A stretch of DNA of 38,718 bases from a virus. A model generated the notes under the pieces. It searched no databases. It saw only the letters and a program-made list of their open reading frames with translations, and was not told the origin of the DNA. The stretch is taken from IMG/VR virus record IMGVR_UViG_3300037258_001202, positions 1 through 38,718 of that record; one strand, given 5' to 3'. How positions within the stretch are numbered: position 1 is the stretch's first letter; every line of letters starts with the position of its first letter. Both the position numbers and the translations under genes were made by a program. Shown here one piece after another: positions 35,834-38,718 of the stretch.

Positions 35834-36166
35834 ATGAAGAACTTGAGCATGATCATCCTGGCGCTGGCGATCTCAGCCGCCGCCATTGGCCAGCAACCAA
35901 CATCTTTCCCCGCGCCGGCAACTCCGATATGCGGATGCGGCCAGAAGCTGATTACGCCGCCGGGCCGCCCCGCTTCTGGCGGCTGGGCTCTCGCGGTCAC
36001 TGTGCCGGCCGTGGGAGTGGCCGCCGTCCTGATAGCCAGCCACATTCACTGGCATCGCCACGCCAGGCCGGACGCACCCAAGCTGCGCTTCAGGCACGCG
36101 ACCGCGGCTTTCGTGCCAGCGGACATCGACGCGACCGACGGCAGCGTCGAAGCGATGGGGCGGTGA
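35834..36166 (+). CDS. Exported or membrane-anchored protein sharing a tail-spike peptide
   Basis: 110 residues. An N-terminal signal peptide (MKNLSMIILALAISAAAIGQ) is followed by ICGCGQKLITPPG, a second hydrophobic segment (GWALAVTVPAVGVAAVLIASHI, about 50-71), a His-rich WHRHARP loop, and the end HATAAFVPADIDATDGSVEA, nearly the same as residues of the tail spike. If both segments are used, the protein would be anchored with the shared peptide in the cytoplasm or cell surface depending on topology. It closes the RHH-headed operon. An AAGGG site precedes the ATG. It converges head-on with the next gene with only two bases between. Confidence 0.62.
   Translation: MKNLSMIILALAISAAAIGQQPTSFPAPATPICGCGQKLITPPGRPASGGWALAVTVPAVGVAAVLIASHIHWHRHARPDAPKLRFRHATAAFVPADIDATDGSVEAMGR
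36098..36158 (+). repeat. 61-bp segment shared with the tail spike gene
   Basis: Matches 5902-5962 on the opposite strand at about 54 of 61 positions, with mainly silent differences. It encodes the last part of the small exported protein. See the tail-spike copy. Confidence 0.85.
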
Positions 36167-36168
36167 AA

Positions 36169-36627
36169 TCAGAGCGCCCGTTGCTGCCCCAACGCCGTGA
36201 AACCCAGGTCATCGTCTGAAAACCGGGCCACGCATGCCGAGGCCGAGCAGAGCGTCCGCTCTTCATCCACCCACACGCACCCGTTTGGGCATGCGCGCTG
36301 CTCGGTGCATCTGCAGTAGCGGCACACGCCTGGAGTCAGCCCTGGCAACTCCTCGTATCCCAGCCCCGCGCGGTCTTCAATGAAGTCGCGGTGCGAGATG
36401 TGGACGACGCCGGGAACCGTCAGCGTGGGCAGGCCGCCGCTGCGCGTATAGCGGGCTTCCGCGTAGGTCGCCACGAAGCAGGCTTCGATCGCCGGCTCGC
36501 CATGCCTGCCGGCCAGCTTCTCGTCCGTCGAGAAGCCCGCCACCAGCGCGTTATAAACCAGTTGCTGCTCGCCGCGGTGCTCGATCACCAGCACCGCGTC
36601 CCCCGGCTTGATTCCCATGGTCCTCAT
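36169..36627 (-). CDS. Zinc-binding protein with CRYCxCT...CxxGCxWVD motif
   Basis: 152 residues. N-terminal beta barrel-like part (GIKPGDAVLVIEHRGEQQLVYNALV). The C-terminal part carries GVCRYCRCTEQRACPNGCVWVDEERTLCSASACVARF, a cysteine cluster typical of a small phage zinc domain (C-x2-C-x-C ... C-x3-C-x-W-V-D ... C-x4-C). Its function is unknown; nucleic-acid or protein binding is likely. The ATG at 36627 overlaps the upstream stop as ATGA. It is the last gene of the right-end leftward operon. Confidence 0.7.
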   Translation of the reverse strand: MRTMGIKPGDAVLVIEHRGEQQLVYNALVAGFSTDEKLAGRHGEPAIEACFVATYAEARYTRSGGLPTLTVPGVVHISHRDFIEDRAGLGYEELPGLTPGVCRYCRCTEQRACPNGCVWVDEERTLCSASACVARFSDDDLGFTALGQQRAL

Positions 36628-36866
36628 CGTCCGCGCCCTTTCTCTTTGCCTGCCTTGGTGAGCAGCTCGAAAATTTCTCTGACTTCTTCGCCGGGGATTT
36701 CCCCGATCGCCCGCAGGCGGCCGATCCAGTCCGTCGCGTGCGCGAACTGCAGCCGCTCTCCGCCGTCGTGCATATTCAGAAGCTCGGCGTAGTGGCTCTG
36801 CAGCTTCACCGACGCCTCCAGCGCGGTCATCAGGATCCGGACCCATCGTCTCTCCGCATCGCTCAA
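36624..36866 (-). CDS. 80-residue helical protein with TTG start
   Basis: Reads (TTG) SDAERRWVRILMTALEASV, KLQSHYAELLNMHDGGERLQ and IPGEEVREIFELLTKAGKEK. Almost wholly helical, acidic-basic mix, no membrane segment. AGGAGG lies 9 nt before the TTG at 36866, which overlaps the upstream stop (TTGA); this decides the start over the internal ATG at residue 13. Small phage protein, function unknown. Confidence 0.58.
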   Translation of the reverse strand: MSDAERRWVRILMTALEASVKLQSHYAELLNMHDGGERLQFAHATDWIGRLRAIGEIPGEEVREIFELLTKAGKEKGRGR

Positions 36867-37057
36867 GGCTTTGCCTCCTCTGGCTCGACAAATTCCAAAC
36901 AACAGCAAAGCGGGGCCTCGCAGTGCCGCGAGACGCAGGCCGTCTTCGGCTGCAGCCATTTGATCGGCACCATCCGGGCCTCCTCTTTGTAATTCCCGTG
37001 CAGCACGCCGCCCCTGCAGTGGCTCTTCAAATCGTGCGGGCAATTCGCGCAGATCAT
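36863..37057 (-). CDS. 64-residue cysteine-rich zinc-finger-like protein
   Basis: MICANCPHDLKSHCRGGVLH holds C3-x2-C6, H8, H13 and C14, a compact zinc site; a second cluster is CVSRHCEAPLCCCLE. The first 15 residues resemble the small CxxC-PHDxxxH fingers often seen in phage early genes. The start overlaps the upstream stop (ATGA) and the stop overlaps the next TTG. Function unknown. Confidence 0.62.
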   Translation of the reverse strand: MICANCPHDLKSHCRGGVLHGNYKEEARMVPIKWLQPKTACVSRHCEAPLCCCLEFVEPEEAKP

Positions 37058-37257
37058 CGGCTCGCCTCGCGCCTCTCGGCAATCAACGAAGCCAGGGCCT
37101 CGTTCAGGTACAGCACTTCCTCCTCGCCGCTGACCTCGTAGGTCCGGCCGATGGCGAGAATATTTTCGAGCCTCTCGACGTCGAAGTCGCGGTAGAGACT
37201 CGCGACGACCCGCGCGGCGAGCTCCCTTTTGGCTGCCGGCAAATTCGCGTTAATCAT
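37054..37257 (-). CDS. 67-residue acidic helical protein
   Basis: MINANLPAAKRELAARVVAS, LYRDFDVERLENILAIGRTY and EVLYLNEALASLIAERREAS. Amphipathic helices without cysteines or membrane segment; the acidic centre (EVSGEEE) is notable. Start and stop both overlap neighbours by ATGA. Function unknown; part of the right-end operon. Confidence 0.58.
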   Translation of the reverse strand: MINANLPAAKRELAARVVASLYRDFDVERLENILAIGRTYEVSGEEEVLYLNEALASLIAERREASR

Positions 37258-37532
37258 CGGCCTGTGATCCTGCGCGTAATCGGCTCCGGAGCATCGCCCG
37301 TCGCCAGGCTGCGCCGCTGCTCGATGCGCTGCATGTCGAAGAACTCCGTCGCCTCGCTCGAATCGATCGCATTCAGAAACTGCACTTCGACCTTGGCTGT
37401 GTCCACCAGCACCTGGGCCACACCCACCACTGCTTTTGCGCGCTCCAGGTCCATCGGCTTCTCCTCGTCCTTGAGCGCCTCCATCACTTCAAACAGGTGG
37501 TTGCGCAGATCGGTCATTGTATTTTTCGGCAT
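37254..37532 (-). CDS. 92-residue protein of the TDLRNHLFEVMEALKD type
   Basis: MPKNTMTDLRNHLFEVMEAL continues with KDEEKPMDLERAKAVVGVAQ and VLVDTAKVEVQFL. This helical pattern (TDLRNHLF-ALKDEEKPM-DLERAKAVAxVAQ) is frequent in small phage proteins encoded next to HNH endonuclease genes; no function is known to me. The start overlaps the HNH gene by 44 bp, and the stop overlaps the next start (ATGA). Confidence 0.68.
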   Translation of the reverse strand: MPKNTMTDLRNHLFEVMEALKDEEKPMDLERAKAVVGVAQVLVDTAKVEVQFLNAIDSSEATEFFDMQRIEQRRSLATGDAPEPITRRITGR

Positions 37533-38343
37533 TCTCTCTCACCTTTCTCTTCACCGCTCCCAGCAGCCTGATCGTGTTCACCAGCTCCGGCGGCAGATTA
37601 TGAATCGTGTTTCTCCGCATCAGCTCGCCGTCCGTCACGAGCTCCAGGTTCTCGACCGCGCAATTCGTTCGCTTCCCGTCCCTGAAAACTACTTTGTGCC
37701 CCGGCGGTACCGGCCCGTGGTGCTGCTCCCAGGTCCGGTGATGGAGCAGCGGCCAGATCTCTTTGTCCCAGCCTTTCGGCTCGCCGTTGATCCGCTCGGC
37801 GATCTTCACCCGCAGGTAGCCCTCCGGGTCGGCGAGCACCGTGCCGATCGGCTTCCAGTTCTTTTCCGCAAAGCCGCTGCGCTCGCCTTTCTTGAACTGC
37901 GTCTCGCGCATGCGCCCCACGGACCATCCGGGCCGCTTGACGCCCTTGTTGTGCGGCACGATCCCCGGCTTGAAGCGCCCGGGCATGCCCACGCTCGGAT
38001 CGCGCCGCAGGATGCAGGCCTCCGCGCTGGCCTTGAATGCTTCCGTCTTTTTCAGGCCCAGCTTCGTCGCGATTCCGTACACACTGCTGATGCTTTTCCG
38101 CAGGCGCTTGGCCAGCTTCGCCGTCAACAGGTGCGGATAGAGACTCTTCACAACCGCAAGCTCTGCCGGCTTCCAGCGCCGCCGCAGATCGAATTCCTTG
38201 ATGAGTCCTACCTCCAGCTGCAGCGCGCGCACCGTCTGTGTGGCTTTGTGCAGCCGCCGCGCGATCTCATGGATCGGGACCTGGCCGAGCGTCAGGTCAA
38301 CCAGCCTTTCGATCTCGCGCTTTGTCCACGGATGGCTATTCAC
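37489..38343 (-). CDS. HNH endonuclease with N-terminal helix-turn-helix domains
   Basis: 284 residues. The first 100 hold two HTH-like units (WTKREIERLVDLTLGQVPIHEIARRLHKATQTVRALQLEVGL and RWKPAELAVVKSLYPHLLTAKLAKRLRKSISSVYGIATKLGL). A basic linker with FKPGIVPHNKGVKRPG follows. The HNH fold lies at about 165-250: YLRVKI, then HRTWEQHHGPVPPGHKVVFRDGKRTNCAVENLELV, with H208/H209, N227 and N232 as catalytic and structural positions. Phage HNH enzymes act in packaging or DNA processing, or as homing nucleases; the HTH part and early-operon position favour DNA binding with a nicking role. The length is normal. Confidence 0.85.
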   Translation of the reverse strand: MNSHPWTKREIERLVDLTLGQVPIHEIARRLHKATQTVRALQLEVGLIKEFDLRRRWKPAELAVVKSLYPHLLTAKLAKRLRKSISSVYGIATKLGLKKTEAFKASAEACILRRDPSVGMPGRFKPGIVPHNKGVKRPGWSVGRMRETQFKKGERSGFAEKNWKPIGTVLADPEGYLRVKIAERINGEPKGWDKEIWPLLHHRTWEQHHGPVPPGHKVVFRDGKRTNCAVENLELVTDGELMRRNTIHNLPPELVNTIRLLGAVKRKVRENAEKYNDRSAQPPV

Positions 38344-38356
38344 CGGCCCTCCAGGT

Positions 38357-38373
38357 GGCTCAGGTACTCAGGC
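38357..38373. repeat. GGTACTCAGGC repeat, copy A
   Basis: GGCTCAGGTACTCAGGC at 38357-38373 contains two tandem CTCAGG units and the 11-mer GGTACTCAGGC, which recurs exactly at 38653-38663. A shorter related CCAGGTACTT lies at 38421-38430. They flank or lie in the terminal RHH gene. Confidence 0.55.
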
Positions 38374-38412
38374 ACTTTCTGCAGCGATTGGCTGCAATAG
38401 GGGCCTGGGCGC

Positions 38413-38718
38413 CTAAGCGTCCAGGTACTTCCGCAGCAACTGCTCCACCAGGTCCGAGAAGTCGCCGGCCTCGGCATCCTGCCATTTGCGGCCGGCGGCT
38501 CTATGGGTTTCGCGGCGCAGGAACACCTTCACCGGCGTGTACTCCGGATGCCGGCTCTTGGCCGTGCCCTGCAAAGGCAGCGGCGCGAGCCTCGGCCCGG
38601 GCTTCGAGCCCCCGAGCTTCGAGATAGGGCTGCCCGCACTTTTGGGCGCCTGGGTACTCAGGCGCTCCGGCTCCTGCGCCTGCTTCAGTCCGGCGAATGC
38701 TTTTGCGAGGTCGCTCAT
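38413..38718 (-). CDS. Ribbon-helix-helix protein, partition-type candidate
   Basis: 101 residues. The first 55 are a low-complexity flexible arm (SKLGGSKPGPRLAPLP). The C-terminal core is YTPVKVFLRRETHRAAGRKW then DAEAGDFSDLVEQLLRKYLD, a ribbon (PVKVFLR) followed by two helices, the RHH fold. Small proteins with a flexible arm plus such a core often follow ParA genes and bind centromere repeats (ParG-like); any partner gene upstream would lie outside the window. The start is the last base of the window. The 11-mer GGTACTCAGGC occurs both within its 5' part (38653-38663) and beyond its stop, as a centromere or operator might. The partition role is inference. Confidence 0.62.
   Translation of the reverse strand: MSDLAKAFAGLKQAQEPERLSTQAPKSAGSPISKLGGSKPGPRLAPLPLQGTAKSRHPEYTPVKVFLRRETHRAAGRKWQDAEAGDFSDLVEQLLRKYLDA
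38646..38665. repeat. 20-bp near-palindrome with GGTACTCAGGC, copy B
   Basis: GCGCCTGGGTACTCAGGCGC differs from a perfect palindrome at one base pair position per arm. It lies in the 5' coding part of the terminal RHH gene and repeats the 11-mer of copy A. Confidence 0.55.

Noticed and set aside
5902-36158. Diversity-generating retroelement (template/variable repeats linking tail spike and small genes)
   Set aside because: No reverse transcriptase is encoded in the window, and the 61-bp copies differ mostly at third codon positions rather than at template adenines. The 31-bp pair has only two differences, too few to infer mutagenesis.
1-38718. tRNA genes, rRNA genes, CRISPR arrays, insertion sequences
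   Set aside because: No cloverleaf, no regularly spaced repeat array and no transposase frame could be recognised on either strand.

Overview
The window is a GC-rich, temperate, podovirus-type phage or prophage of about 38.7 kb. It starts on the ATG of a tyrosine recombinase and ends on the ATG of a minus-strand gene, so it looks cut at gene borders. The structural genes (connector-type portal, gp7-like capsid protein, Bbp16/Bbp19-like and capsid-staple proteins, tail tubular proteins A and B, three ejection-type proteins) resemble the BPP-1/Bcep22 style of short-tailed phage. The signal-peptide-bearing tail spike and several small genes suggest an acidobacterial or similar soil host; that host call is inference.

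Layout. 1-2346: integrase (+), a two-gene unit with a GNAT acetyltransferase (-), and a Tad2-family anti-Thoeris gene (+). 2365-4719: lysis-type cassette (-) of small membrane proteins around a DUF2778/Tlde1-like peptidoglycan enzyme. 4745-8447: tail spike and T7-gp17-like adaptor (-). 8942-19077: three ejection-type proteins (-), including a 2418-residue polyvalent protein with a DdrB-like ParB domain and an HEPAH metallopeptidase motif. 19080-26242: tail tubes, cement, capsid, scaffold, Bbp19 and staple (-). 26331-32740: portal, small genes, cupin, second GNAT, large and small terminase (-). 32791-33873: a minimal second tyrosine recombinase and an HTH protein (-). 33918-36166: a plus-strand operon headed by a ribbon-helix-helix (RHH) regulator. 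36169-38718: a tightly overlapping minus-strand operon of small zinc-binding and unknown proteins, an HNH endonuclease and an RHH protein.

The late genes run leftward. They are interrupted by single plus-strand genes at 8621, 25728 and 30041. A 12-bp dyad, GTTACGGGTATC, occurs exactly four times, always in the gaps beside such genes or beside minus-strand starts. A second 19-bp operator-like palindrome overlaps two promoters of identical geometry, one for the RHH regulator and one for the plus-strand membrane gene 25 kb away. Together these suggest a distributed lysogeny control network.

Other unusual points: an in-frame ochre codon 73 codons before the natural end of the tail tubular protein B frame; a LytM/M23-like domain without its zinc ligands in an ejection protein; and two DNA segments of the tail spike gene shared with small genes nearly 25-30 kb away.
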